Assembly (NCBI RefSeq): GCF_900537995.1
Contig: NZ_LR027880.1
Coordinates: forward strand, 628,501-692,500
Reading direction: 5' to 3'
Origin: Roseburia intestinalis L1-82
GTDB lineage: Bacteria; Bacillota; Clostridia; Lachnospirales; Lachnospiraceae
Length of the DNA: 64,000 bases
A program made the translations under genes and the position numbers. The notes under the pieces are model-generated. The model had not been told where the DNA came from and ran no database searches. It saw nothing but the letters and a program-made list of their open reading frames with translations. This document shows, piece by piece, positions 28,543 through 37,216 of this stretch (positions are counted from its first letter, which is position 1; the number at the start of each line of letters is the position of its first letter).

Positions 28543-29598
28543 GTGAATAACATGGCATTAGAAGAATATAAAGGAGTATTTGTCTTTGCACAGCAGGTAG
28601 ATAACGTATTAGATGGCGTTGCATTTGAGTTACTTGGAAAAGGCAAAGACTTAGCAAAAGATTTAGGTACAGACGTAACTGCTGTATTAATTGGTTCTGG
28701 TGTAAAAGGATTAGCAGATCAGTTAGCTGAGTATGGTGCTGACAAAGTTATCGTAGTAGATGATCCTGAATTAAAAGACTACAGAACAGAGCCGTATGCT
28801 CATGCATTAGCATCTGTAATTAACGAGTTCAAACCTGAAATCATGTTAGTTGGTGCAACTGCTATCGGCCGTGACTTAGGACCTACTGTTTCTGCAAGAG
28901 TAAAAACAGGTCTGACAGCAGACTGTACATCTCTTGAGATCGGTGATTTCCCACTGGTTGCTGCACCTGGTAAAGAATCAGAGCAGAAACACAACCAGTT
29001 ATTAATGACACGTCCTGCATTTGGTGGTAACACCATCGCAACAATTGCCTGCCCGGACAACCGTCCTCAGATGGCAACTGTACGTCCAGGTGTTATGCAG
29101 AAGATCGCTCCGATCAGCGGTGCAAAAGCAAACGTTGTAGAGTACAACCCGGGATTTACACCAAACAACAGATATGTTGAGATCTTAAACATCGTAAAAG
29201 CTGTTAAGAGCACAGCAAACATTATGGAAGCAAAGATCCTTGTTTCCGGTGGTCGTGGAGTTGGTTCCAAAGAGAACTTCAAACTTTTGGAAGATCTTGC
29301 AGAGGTACTTGGCGGTACTGTAAGCTGCTCCCGTGCAGTTGTAGAGAATGGCTGGTTACCAGTTGATTTACAGGTAGGTCAGACTGGTAAAACTGTTCGT
29401 CCTCAGATCTACTTTGCAATCGGTATTTCCGGAGCAATCCAGCACGTAGCTGGTATGGAAGATTCTGACCTGATCATCGCAATCAACAAAGATGAAGATG
29501 CTCCAATCTTCGACGTAGCTGATTACGGTCTGGTTGGTGATCTGAATAAGATCGTTCCTGCTTTAACAACAGCATTAAAAGCTGAGTTAGGCAAATAA
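28543..29598 (+). CDS. etfA: Electron transfer flavoprotein alpha subunit
   Basis: EtfA carries the FAD site in its C-terminal domain; the signature GGRGVGSKENFKLLEDLAE and the following QVGQTGKTVRPQIYFAIGIS are intact. About 351 residues. The start is uncertain: GTG at 28543 has AGGA six bases upstream, whereas ATG at 28552 gives MALEEYKG. It is the last gene of the butyrate operon and is followed by a strong terminator. Confidence 0.95.
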   Translation: MNNMALEEYKGVFVFAQQVDNVLDGVAFELLGKGKDLAKDLGTDVTAVLIGSGVKGLADQLAEYGADKVIVVDDPELKDYRTEPYAHALASVINEFKPEIMLVGATAIGRDLGPTVSARVKTGLTADCTSLEIGDFPLVAAPGKESEQKHNQLLMTRPAFGGNTIATIACPDNRPQMATVRPGVMQKIAPISGAKANVVEYNPGFTPNNRYVEILNIVKAVKSTANIMEAKILVSGGRGVGSKENFKLLEDLAEVLGGTVSCSRAVVENGWLPVDLQVGQTGKTVRPQIYFAIGISGAIQHVAGMEDSDLIIAINKDEDAPIFDVADYGLVGDLNKIVPALTTALKAELGK

Positions 29599-29627
29599 TA
29601 CATAGGTGAATAACCTGTAAGATAGAA

Positions 29628-29684
29628 AGCCCGTCTTTCGTGTGCGGCTTCTGTGAGGAAGCTGACAGGAAGGACGGGCTTTTT
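29628..29684 (+). terminator. Terminator of the butyrate operon
   Basis: AGCCCGTC (29628) pairs with GACGGGCT (29673), enclosing an inner hairpin with GGCTTC/GAAGCT arms, and TTTT follows. Confidence 0.85.
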
Positions 29685-29688
29685 GCTG

Positions 29689-29768
29689 GGAGCTGGAGAA
29701 AATTTGAGGCTTCTTGTTTGGAGTTGGAGGAAATTTGAGGCTCTTGGTCAGGAGTTGAGGGAAAATAT
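29689..29768 (+). repeat. 31-bp imperfect tandem repeat after etfA
   Basis: Units starting GGAGCTGGAGAAAATTTGAG (29689), GGAGTTGGAGGAAATTTGAG (29720) and GGAGTTGAGGGAAAATAT (29751) form about 2.6 copies. There is no coding meaning that I can see; it lies at the edge of a decayed gene. Confidence 0.75.
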
Positions 29769-29770
29769 AC

Positions 29771-30590
29771 TTAGTTGTTTGTCAAAATCGTTATGGTACA
29801 GTTTTTCTGATCCTCAGATACGGAGTCGACCGTGATCGTATACCCGGTATCACAATGGTCAACTGTCCGTTGTTGTCATACCAGCCAAAGCCTGTGGCAG
29901 TGCCTCCGATCACGTCACCGTCCCGGTAAAAGCCATTTCCGTTATTGACCAGTCTAAGATCCGCCTGCCGTTATTGGTGGAATCGTAGACAGGACTGTAG
30001 TTATCAGCAGTCAGATAGGGGGTAACGTATTCGTCGTTTGCAAGGGTGGCATCGACGTGATAAATACGAAGTCCGCCGGAAGAAAACAGACCGTCATAAT
30101 TACCATTCGGGGTGATATAGTCAAGGATCATGTATTCTGAAAAATAACTGGAAGCATCAGTGCGCGGTATGATCAGACAGCTTCCTTAATTTTTCGCCAT
30201 CTAAATCCGGCAGGGTGGAAGCCCACCAGGATGCCGTACAGCCATACCAGAAATCAGCATTGCCTCTGCTTGGAACAGAAAGGCAGAGAGCGTCGATATA
30301 GCCATCGCCGTCAGAATCATAATTGGTATAGTCGATCGTATCATTTAAACCGGAAAGAACCTCACGCACCAGCGTTTCGTATCCATCGTTCGTTTTTTCG
30401 TAGGATGCGATCGTACCTTTCGCTGTGTAATGAAATACATTTCCGGTCATATGCAGTGATCCGTATGAAGCACGGTCAAAATAACTAGTCAGGCTCTCAC
30501 AGGGATAAAATTCAGTATTGTCTGTGCCAAACAGATAGGAGGAAATTTCTTCATCGGACAGGCGTCTGTCTGTATCATGGTAAAAACTCT
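29771..30590 (-). pseudogene. Remnant of an M6-family (immune inhibitor A-like) metalloprotease
   Basis: Reading the minus strand gives pieces of one protein in different frames. An N-terminal piece (about 30590-30165) contains DRRLSDEEISSYLFG, YFDRASYGS and DYTNYDSDGDGYIDALCL. A second piece (about 30155-29910) has SSYFSEYMILDY and GGLRIYHVDA, and a last piece ends near 29771 in another frame. These match M6 protease segments, but the HExxH zinc site that should lie between the first two pieces is gone, and both ends are broken. The gene is therefore dead. The signal-peptide part is missing as well. Confidence 0.75.
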
Positions 30591-30873
30591 TTTCTTATAA
30601 ATATATGGTTAGCTTTGCACGCAAAAAGCAGAAAGTCAATGGCATTTATTGATAATATAAGGAAACATTAAAAATATAAAAAAGTGGTACTGCAATTCTG
30701 AGAATGGCACAATTTTAGGATTAACGCAATCTAAGATTGCGGAAAATACTGCCAGATGTTATACTTAGTAACGTTGCAGAGATACAGGATGCCGGAAATT
30801 TATACTGATCCACAAATGGCTCGTCCTGTGTTTCGTATAAAATTACATAAAAACGAGAAAAGAGGAAGGGACT

Positions 30874-31482
30874 ATGACCAAGAAAAAGTTCTCCACAAAG
30901 TTTCTTGTGGAAATGGCACTTTTAGTTGCCATCATTCTTATCATGGCTTTTACCCCACTCGGATACATTAAGACGGCAGGTATTGAGATTACACTGATCG
31001 TTGTTCCGGTGGCGGTAGGAGCTGTTACTTTAGGGCCTGCGGCTGGTGCAATTTTAGGAGGTGTATTTGGACTTGCCAGTTTTTTGCGCTGCTTCGGACT
31101 GAATGCATTTGGTGCGATGCTTCTTAGCATCAATCCGTTTCTGGCATTTTTGCTGTATGTACCGACCCGTATCCTGACGGGCTGGCTGACAGGACTGATT
31201 TATCAGGGAATCCGCAAAACAAAAATACCATCGAATGTATCAATCACAATCGCGAATCTGTGCTGTCCGCTTTTAAATACCACGTTTTTTATGAGCATGC
31301 TGGTATTTGGGTTTTACCAGACCGAGTACATCCAGTCGTTTGTTCAGACGCTTGGTGTCAGCAATCCGTTTTTGTTTGTGATAGCATTTGTCGGAATCAA
31401 CGGACTGGTTGAGGCGGTGGTATGTTTTATCGTCGGAACCGCAATTTCCGCGGCTTTGAAGAAAGCATTGAAATATAGTTAA
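30874..31482 (+). CDS. ECF transporter S component, copy 1
   Basis: The 202-residue protein is almost entirely membrane-embedded (about six TM helices) and has features of ECF substrate-binding S components: a charged N-terminus, GPAAGAILGGVFGL near residue 69 and PTRILTGWLTGLIYQG near residue 112. S components bind a vitamin or metal and pair with a shared ECF energy module encoded elsewhere. The substrate cannot be read from sequence. The 280 bases upstream hold no gene. Confidence 0.75.
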   Translation: MTKKKFSTKFLVEMALLVAIILIMAFTPLGYIKTAGIEITLIVVPVAVGAVTLGPAAGAILGGVFGLASFLRCFGLNAFGAMLLSINPFLAFLLYVPTRILTGWLTGLIYQGIRKTKIPSNVSITIANLCCPLLNTTFFMSMLVFGFYQTEYIQSFVQTLGVSNPFLFVIAFVGINGLVEAVVCFIVGTAISAALKKALKYS

Positions 31483-31628
31483 TTGGATGGAATATGGTAA
31501 AAATTGGATGAAAATAAAAACATGACATTACGAAGTAAATATGGATGCGGGATTGCGGAATGAGCATGCAAGTGTTATACATTAATAATGTTGTAAAATT
31601 ACATATTACAAGAAAAGAGGAAGAGACT

Positions 31629-32237
31629 ATGACTCAGAAAAAGTTTTCCACAAAGTATCTTGTGGAGATGGCACTTTTAGTTGCTATCATTCTCATCATG
31701 GCTTTTACCCCGATCGGATATATCAGAACAGCTGGTCTTGAGATCACGCTGATCGTCGTTCCGGTAGCGGTAGGAGCTGTTACGTTAGGACCGGCGGCAG
31801 GCGCAATCTTAGGCGGCGTGTTCGGTGTTACAAGTTTCATCCAGTGCTTCGGCATGAGCCCATTTGGTGCTGCACTGCTTGGAATCAACGGATTTTTAAC
31901 ATTTTTAGTATGCGTACCTACCCGTATTTTAATGGGATGGCTGACAGGTCTGATCTATAAAGGACTTCGTAAAACAAAGCTGCCGTCAGGTGCATCTGTT
32001 ACGATCAGCAACCTTTGTTGTCCGCTGCTGAACACCACATTTTTTATGGGAATGTTAGTGATTGGATTTTACAATACGGAATACATCCAGTCATTTGTAT
32101 CAGCTCTTGGTGCAAAAAATGCATTGCTGTTCATTTTAGCATTTGTAGGTGTCAACGGACTGGTTGAGGCAATTGTCTGCTTTGTTGTGGGAACGGCGAT
32201 TTCAGCAGCTCTCAAAAAGGCATTGAAATATAATTAA
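31629..32237 (+). CDS. ECF transporter S component, copy 2 (tandem paralogue)
   Basis: This 202-residue protein is alignable end to end with the preceding one without gaps, sharing most residues, and differs mainly in loops. The ATG at 31629 is preferred; it has the same GAGGAAG-ACT-ATG context as copy 1. Short upstream stretches (GATTGCGGAA, GTTATAC, AAATTACAT) are also shared, so the duplication included the promoter region. An ACATTA-A-TAATGT inverted repeat lies at 31579 upstream of this copy. Confidence 0.75.
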   Translation: MTQKKFSTKYLVEMALLVAIILIMAFTPIGYIRTAGLEITLIVVPVAVGAVTLGPAAGAILGGVFGVTSFIQCFGMSPFGAALLGINGFLTFLVCVPTRILMGWLTGLIYKGLRKTKLPSGASVTISNLCCPLLNTTFFMGMLVIGFYNTEYIQSFVSALGAKNALLFILAFVGVNGLVEAIVCFVVGTAISAALKKALKYN

Positions 32238-32432
32238 ATTGAATGAAATATAATATAATTGAGGAATCCTCTTATATGCAGGTTGTTGTCTGTATGTGAG
32301 GGGATTTTTTTGCGGTAACATGGGAAATGGAGATCAAAATGAGAAAAAGTCTCAAAAGTGCAGATTGACATTTGCGTCTGGTGCATTGTAAGCTAAAATG
32401 ATTAGAAAATACTAACCAAAGTTAGAGGGAAA

Positions 32433-33473
32433 ATGAGCGAAGGTAAAGTAAAAAGAAAAATTATATTTCTGATTTTTGCAGCAGTCATGGTTGTGGCAGG
32501 TGGCTGTGGTACCGATGGGGGAGATACCGAGGCGAGCAGAGATCTCTTTGCAATGGACACATATATGACGGTAACTGCTTATGGCAAAGGAGCCACAGAG
32601 GCCGTGGATCAGGCGGCAGATGAGATCAGCCGGCTGGATCAATTGTTGTCTACGGGAAATGAGGACAGTGAGATATATAAAATCAATCAGAGCGGAGATG
32701 GAATACTCTCGGAGGAGACAGCATATCTGGTGGAACGCTCACTGGATCTGTATGAAGCTACAGATGGTGCATTTGATATTGCGATTTATCCGGTTATGAA
32801 AGTATGGGGATTTACAGATGACAATTTCAGGGTGCCGGACGCAGACGAACTTAAGGATCTGCTCACGCTGACAGATGCATCGGATATTTCTTATGATAAA
32901 GAGACATCGCAGATCGTTTTTAAAAAGGACGGAATGCAGATCGACTTTGGAGGAATCGCGAAAGGTTATACTTCTGCACGTATCATGGATATTTTTCGTG
33001 CCTGCGGGATCAAGAGCGGACTGGTCAATCTTGGTGGAAATGTGCAGGCACTTGGAACAAAGAAGGATGGAAGCAGCTGGCGCGTGGCAGTGCAGGACCC
33101 ACAGGATACAGATCAGTATCTTGGGGTGCTTTCCATACAGGATAAGGCGGTGATCACTTCCGGCGGTTATGAACGTTATTTTGAGCAGGACGGCAGGACA
33201 TATCATCATATCATAGATCCCAAAACCGGTTATCCGGTGGAGAACGGGTTAATTTCCGTTTCCATTGTCACAGCAGATGGAACGCTTGCGGACGGACTTT
33301 CTACATCCGTTTTTATTATGGGGAAAGAAGCCGCAACGGAATATTGGAGAAATCACAGTGATGAATTTGACATGATTCTGATGACGGATGACAGGGAAAT
33401 CTATGTCACAGAGGGAATCGCAGACAGTTTTGAGTCGGAAATGGATACGAAGATCATTGAAAAAAAAGTATAA
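32433..33473 (+). CDS. apbE: FAD:protein FMN transferase ApbE
   Basis: ApbE moves FMN from FAD onto a Thr in target proteins outside the cytoplasm. The protein is a lipoprotein (lipobox VAGGC near residue 25). Family motifs are visible: MDTYMTVTAYG, IDFGGIAKGYTSARI, VNLGGNVQALG, and HHIIDPKTGYPV with the metal ligands in its C-terminal half. The length of 346 is typical. The next gene, 26 bases downstream by its likely start, encodes a protein with an FMN-binding domain and a matching acceptor motif, so it is the probable substrate. Confidence 0.93.
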   Translation: MSEGKVKRKIIFLIFAAVMVVAGGCGTDGGDTEASRDLFAMDTYMTVTAYGKGATEAVDQAADEISRLDQLLSTGNEDSEIYKINQSGDGILSEETAYLVERSLDLYEATDGAFDIAIYPVMKVWGFTDDNFRVPDADELKDLLTLTDASDISYDKETSQIVFKKDGMQIDFGGIAKGYTSARIMDIFRACGIKSGLVNLGGNVQALGTKKDGSSWRVAVQDPQDTDQYLGVLSIQDKAVITSGGYERYFEQDGRTYHHIIDPKTGYPVENGLISVSIVTADGTLADGLSTSVFIMGKEAATEYWRNHSDEFDMILMTDDREIYVTEGIADSFESEMDTKIIEKKV

Positions 33474-33499
33474 ACGAATGATTTGGTATGGAGACAAGT

Positions 33500-35800
33500 A
33501 TGAAAAATATTTCAGGAATTGTACCCGTCATTCTGGCAGCGGTGGTGGGAATTGGTGCAGTGGTTTCCCTGAGTGATTATACAGCACCGGTTTATGGTTC
33601 AGAGTCAGAAGATGAACTGACAGAGACGGAAACTATTATCGAAAGTGCCGGTATGGAGTCGGTAGAAGAGACGGAAGTTGAAAATACGGAAGCGGCTGCT
33701 GTTTTAGACGGTGCGTTTGATCTTGCAGACGGAACTTATGAAGGCAGTGCGAACGGATTTTCCGGTAAGATCAAAGTTTCAGTTGTGATAAAAAATCAGA
33801 CGATCCGGTCGATCAACATTTTGAGTAATTCAGATGATGAAGCCTTTTTCAATCGTGCAAAAGAAGGTGTGACAGCGAGCATCCTTGCAAAACAGAGTAC
33901 GGATGTGGATACGGTTTCCGGTGCAACATACAGTTCAAGAGGAATCATAAATGCAGTAAACGCAGGAGTATCAGTATGCTTATGCAGCGCTGAGCTTGAC
34001 ATGGGTGCATTTGATACCGTATCGAGAGCAACCACCAATCACGGACTGCACAGGGGAAGTTATCAGTGTACGTCAGAAATTACAAAAAAAGATGGTACAA
34101 AGCTCAAAGTGGCATATTATACAGGAGCAGCCACCGGTGTGCTGACGAACGGAGAGACTTTTTCCTATGATAAAAATGAGATTGAAAGCTATGTGGTAAC
34201 AGGACTTAAATATGTTCCAGTCAAAGTAAAAACTGAAGATTATGAAGCTTTTAAAGCAGCATATACCGTAGTGGAAAATGGCAGTACTTTATCCGGTGGA
34301 TTTTCGGAGGAAAATCTGAAAAACTATACGGATCTGGTTGCAGAAGTAACAGAAAACACCAATGGTCTAAAAACAGTTACCCAAAATGAGGACGGAAGTT
34401 TTTCGTTTGCTGCGAGAGTAAACAATGGAACGGATTCCGGAATCAAGGACGCTGCATTAAAAACAGCAGAGAATATTACAACAACGGTAAAAGAGGCAAA
34501 CGGTTCTTACGGAGAATTTCTTCGTGTCGATCTGACTGGGGAGGGCTACGGTGCACTTGGTGCTGATATGCAGGCAGTAGAGTGGACTTATTATGGATCC
34601 GACAGTACTTATACCGATCCACTTCAATCTTATGGAACCAAGTTTGCATCAGATAACTGGATGCACAAAGCACAGGGAATCCAGCTTGGTCTTACAGATT
34701 CACTGCGTTGTAAACTGCCGGCGGGAACAGACGGAACCGGATACTGGACAATCACGGTATATGCACTTGGTTACAATGATTACACGGTAAAATTTAAGGT
34801 AACCGATGCAAATATTGTTAAGGATGAAGAGGAAACGGTGGATACGACGGCACTTGAAGCTGCAATTAAAAGTGCAGAGAACTTAACTGAGAGTGATTAT
34901 ACGGCAGCAAGCTGGTCTGATCTTTGCGTTGAATTGAAAGAGGCAAAAGATGAGCTTGCGGCTCCGCACACGCAGTCTACTGTAGATGAGGCAACAGAGC
35001 ATCTGAATGCTGCAATCAAAGCACTGGTAAAGGCAGAGACAAAGGAAGAAACAAAAACAGATGTTACAAAACTTAACGCTGTAATCGAGAAAGCGGAGGC
35101 ATTAAAGCAGAGTGATTACACAGCAGAGAGCTGGAAAAATTTACAGACTGCGCTCGATGCTGCAAAGAAACTTACAGATGCAACAGCAGAACAGACTGTA
35201 GTAGATCAGGCAGCAAGTGATCTGGAAACAGCGATTTTGGCGCTGGTAAAAGCTGATACGGAAAATACCGGAACTACAGACAAAAAGAAAAAACCGGCAG
35301 TTGGAACGGTGAAAACAGTTGGACAGATCAAGTATAAAGTAACCGGAAAAAATACAGTAACTGTAAATAAATATGCAAAGAAAAACATTACAAAGGCATC
35401 TATTCCTGCAACGGTTAAAATCAACGGATATACATTTAAGGTAACTGCAATTGCAGACAGCGCATTTTCCGGATGCAGTAAACTTACGAAAGTTACGGTT
35501 GGTTCTAATGTAAAGGCAATCGGAAATAAATCATTTTATAAATGTACAAAACTTACCACATTTACGGCATCTTCTACCGGATTAAACAAGATTGGAAAGG
35601 AAGCGTTTTCCGGTGATAAAAAACTTGCAAATATCACATTAAAGACAACAAAACTGAAAAAATCAGGTGTTGGAAAGGATGCATTCAAGAACATTAAGAA
35701 AAATGCAACCTTTAAAGTACCGGCAAAAAAAGTTTCTGATTATAAAGCTATTTTTAAGTCAAAGGGTGCTGGAAAAAATATTAAGATAAAGAAACTGTAG
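33500..35800 (+). CDS. Surface protein: FMN-binding + Tp47-like + FIVAR + BspA repeats
   Basis: The start at 33500, with GGAGA just upstream, gives a signal peptide. In the 770-residue numbering from the alternative ATG 33488, residues about 75-158 form an FMN-binding domain with flavinylation motif DTVSGATYSS. Residues about 165-440 resemble the Treponema pallidum 47-kDa lipoprotein Tp47: segments such as GAFDTVSRAT, VTENTNGLKT and YYGSDSTYTD..SYGTK have near-identical counterparts there. Two FIVAR-type helical repeats follow (about 455-590, each beginning AxIxxAExLxxSDYT), then a linker and BspA-type leucine-rich repeats (about 650-740). No LPXTG motif is present. It is probably a flavinylated cell-surface redox or binding protein. 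Confidence 0.8.
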   Translation: MKNISGIVPVILAAVVGIGAVVSLSDYTAPVYGSESEDELTETETIIESAGMESVEETEVENTEAAAVLDGAFDLADGTYEGSANGFSGKIKVSVVIKNQTIRSINILSNSDDEAFFNRAKEGVTASILAKQSTDVDTVSGATYSSRGIINAVNAGVSVCLCSAELDMGAFDTVSRATTNHGLHRGSYQCTSEITKKDGTKLKVAYYTGAATGVLTNGETFSYDKNEIESYVVTGLKYVPVKVKTEDYEAFKAAYTVVENGSTLSGGFSEENLKNYTDLVAEVTENTNGLKTVTQNEDGSFSFAARVNNGTDSGIKDAALKTAENITTTVKEANGSYGEFLRVDLTGEGYGALGADMQAVEWTYYGSDSTYTDPLQSYGTKFASDNWMHKAQGIQLGLTDSLRCKLPAGTDGTGYWTITVYALGYNDYTVKFKVTDANIVKDEEETVDTTALEAAIKSAENLTESDYTAASWSDLCVELKEAKDELAAPHTQSTVDEATEHLNAAIKALVKAETKEETKTDVTKLNAVIEKAEALKQSDYTAESWKNLQTALDAAKKLTDATAEQTVVDQAASDLETAILALVKADTENTGTTDKKKKPAVGTVKTVGQIKYKVTGKNTVTVNKYAKKNITKASIPATVKINGYTFKVTAIADSAFSGCSKLTKVTVGSNVKAIGNKSFYKCTKLTTFTASSTGLNKIGKEAFSGDKKLANITLKTTKLKKSGVGKDAFKNIKKNATFKVPAKKVSDYKAIFKSKGAGKNIKIKKL

Positions 35801-35884
35801 GGTGAAAAAATATTCTTTTGTTAAAAAACAGGGGGTGAAGAGACCTTATTGTAGAATGGAATGTGTAATTGAACCTTTGAGGAG

Positions 35885-36584
35885 GAAACAAAAACAATCA
35901 CCCTCACACTTCCGGAGAGTGAGATACAGAACATGGCGGTAGGTTTTGGTTCTATGGATTATATTTTTGAAAATAAAAATATGAAACAGAAACGATATCG
36001 CAGGAAGCGTATGAAATGTGCAGAGCGGATCTGACAGAGCGTGCAGTAGAAGAGAAGGATATGCTTGTGCTGGCAAAGGAAGAGGAAAATATTGTTGTCA
36101 ATAAACCTGCCCTGTCACAGATCCGGTCGATCTGTGAACTTGCAACACTAGAATGTTATTATCACAATGTGGAAAAGTCCGCGAAAACAAAAGGTACCGG
36201 ATTGGCACATGTGGGAGAAAAAGAAAAAAATTCTGGATCGAATACACCGGAGTTGCTAAGACTGAAATCGACATGTCGGATGTAAATATGAAAGATAATC
36301 GTAACAGATACAATGAGGAAATAGAAAAATATCAGAGTATGGATCAGTTTCAGGTTGGCATTGCAGTATTTGATCCGGGTACGACAGAAACGCAATTTTA
36401 TGATAATGTAAGATCTGTCTGTGAAATGATGAACAACAATATTAGCATTTCAGTGGGAGTTACCTGGGCAGAGCACGGAAAAGAATTTAATGAGAAGATC
36501 ATGGAAGCTGACTGGCGGATGTATGAACAGAAAAATGCATATCATCAACAGCAGCAGGCTGCACAACAGGAACTGCTGCAATAA
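35885..36584 (+). pseudogene. Fused remnants of two DUF4230 genes and a GGDEF domain
   Basis: Three remnants are stitched together across frameshifts. About 35885-36095 encodes the C-terminal half of a DUF4230 protein (ITLTLPESEI, then AYEMCRADLTERAVEEKDM in another frame). About 36100-36290 encodes the N-terminal part of a second DUF4230 protein (LSQIRSICELATLECYYHNV, then WIEYTGVAK after a frameshift). About 36300-36584 encodes the end of a GGDEF diguanylate-cyclase domain (ISISVGVTWAEHGKEF and ADWRMYEQK), with the GGDEF core missing. None of the parts can be functional. Confidence 0.7.
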
Positions 36585-36606
36585 ATGTTTGAAAGAATAG
36601 TATATA

Positions 36607-36653
36607 ACTCCCCTGCATACAATGTAAAAACAAGTATTGCAGGGGAGTTTTTG
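36607..36653 (+). terminator. Hairpin that ends at the spoIIID ribosome site
   Basis: ACTCCCCTGCA (36607) pairs perfectly with TGCAGGGGAGT (36638), and TTTTTG follows. The 3' arm contains AGGGGAG, the ribosome site of spoIIID, whose GTG start is at 36653. It can act as a terminator for upstream transcription or hide the ribosome site in readthrough RNA. Confidence 0.7.
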
Positions 36654-36907
36654 TGAAAACCTATATTGAGGAAAGAGCTATGGAAATAGCCAGATATATT
36701 ATTGATAATAATACGACGGTGCGTCAGGCGGCGAAACATTTTGGGATTAGCAAGAGTACGGTACATAAAGATGTTACAGAACGCCTTGTCCAGGTCAATC
36801 CATCGCTTGCAGCGGAGGCACGCAAAGTGTTAGATGTCAATAAATCCGAGCGCCATATCCGTGGTGGACTTGCAACAAGGGAGAAATATCTGCATCAGCA
36901 TGCATAA
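36653..36907 (+). CDS. spoIIID: Sporulation transcriptional regulator SpoIIID
   Basis: This small DNA-binding protein of 84 residues acts in the mother cell during sporulation. The helix-turn-helix TVRQAAKHFGISKSTVHKDV is at residues 22-41 and the C-terminal helix region ends NKSERHIRGGLATREKYL, both standard for the family. The GTG start has AGGGGAG five bases upstream. Its presence indicates a sporulation programme, although a start site buried in a hairpin suggests tight control. Confidence 0.95.
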   Translation: MKTYIEERAMEIARYIIDNNTTVRQAAKHFGISKSTVHKDVTERLVQVNPSLAAEARKVLDVNKSERHIRGGLATREKYLHQHA

Positions 36908-36920
36908 AACGTAAAAGCGT

Positions 36921-36990
36921 GTTTATTAAAACAAATGGGCGTGTTTCATAAAACAAAAGTTTATTAAAACAAAAACGTGTTTCATAAAAC
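36921..36990. repeat. Four 12-base near-palindromic repeats downstream of spoIIID
   Basis: GTTTATTAAAAC (36921, 36959) and GTTTCATAAAAC (36943, 36979) alternate within 70 bases. Each is a near inverted repeat (GTTT...AAAC). The 309-base gap between spoIIID and the next gene holds no other visible gene. The repeats may be slippage products or a cluster of protein-binding sites. Confidence 0.6.
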
Positions 36991-37130
36991 GGGAAAATGT
37001 ATTTCAGGAGATGGAAAAATACAATTTACAAAATTGCACAATGAGTTCCATGAATTACAAAAAAAGTTTGTGAAATTAAAACTATTATATGAGCTTTTGG
37101 AATACGCTATAATAATCACACGACGTGCAG

Positions 37131-37170
37131 CAGAGAAAGCGATCGCAAAGATTGCTTTCTCTGTTTTTTT
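37131..37170 (+). terminator. Terminator or attenuator before the DUF2798 gene
   Basis: CAGAGAAAGC-GATC pairs with GATT-GCTTTCTCTG, followed by TTTTTTT. TATAAT at 37108 lies just upstream, so it may be an attenuator in the leader of the DUF2798 gene rather than only the end of the spoIIID transcript. Confidence 0.75.
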
Positions 37171-37216
37171 GTCGGCAAAAATAATTATTTTATCAAAAGA
37201 ATGAGGAGAGAAAAAT

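Noticed and set aside
36909..36990. CRISPR array at the GTTT repeats
   Set aside because: The repeats are 12 bases with 4-10 base gaps, far too short for a CRISPR, and no cas genes are present in the window.
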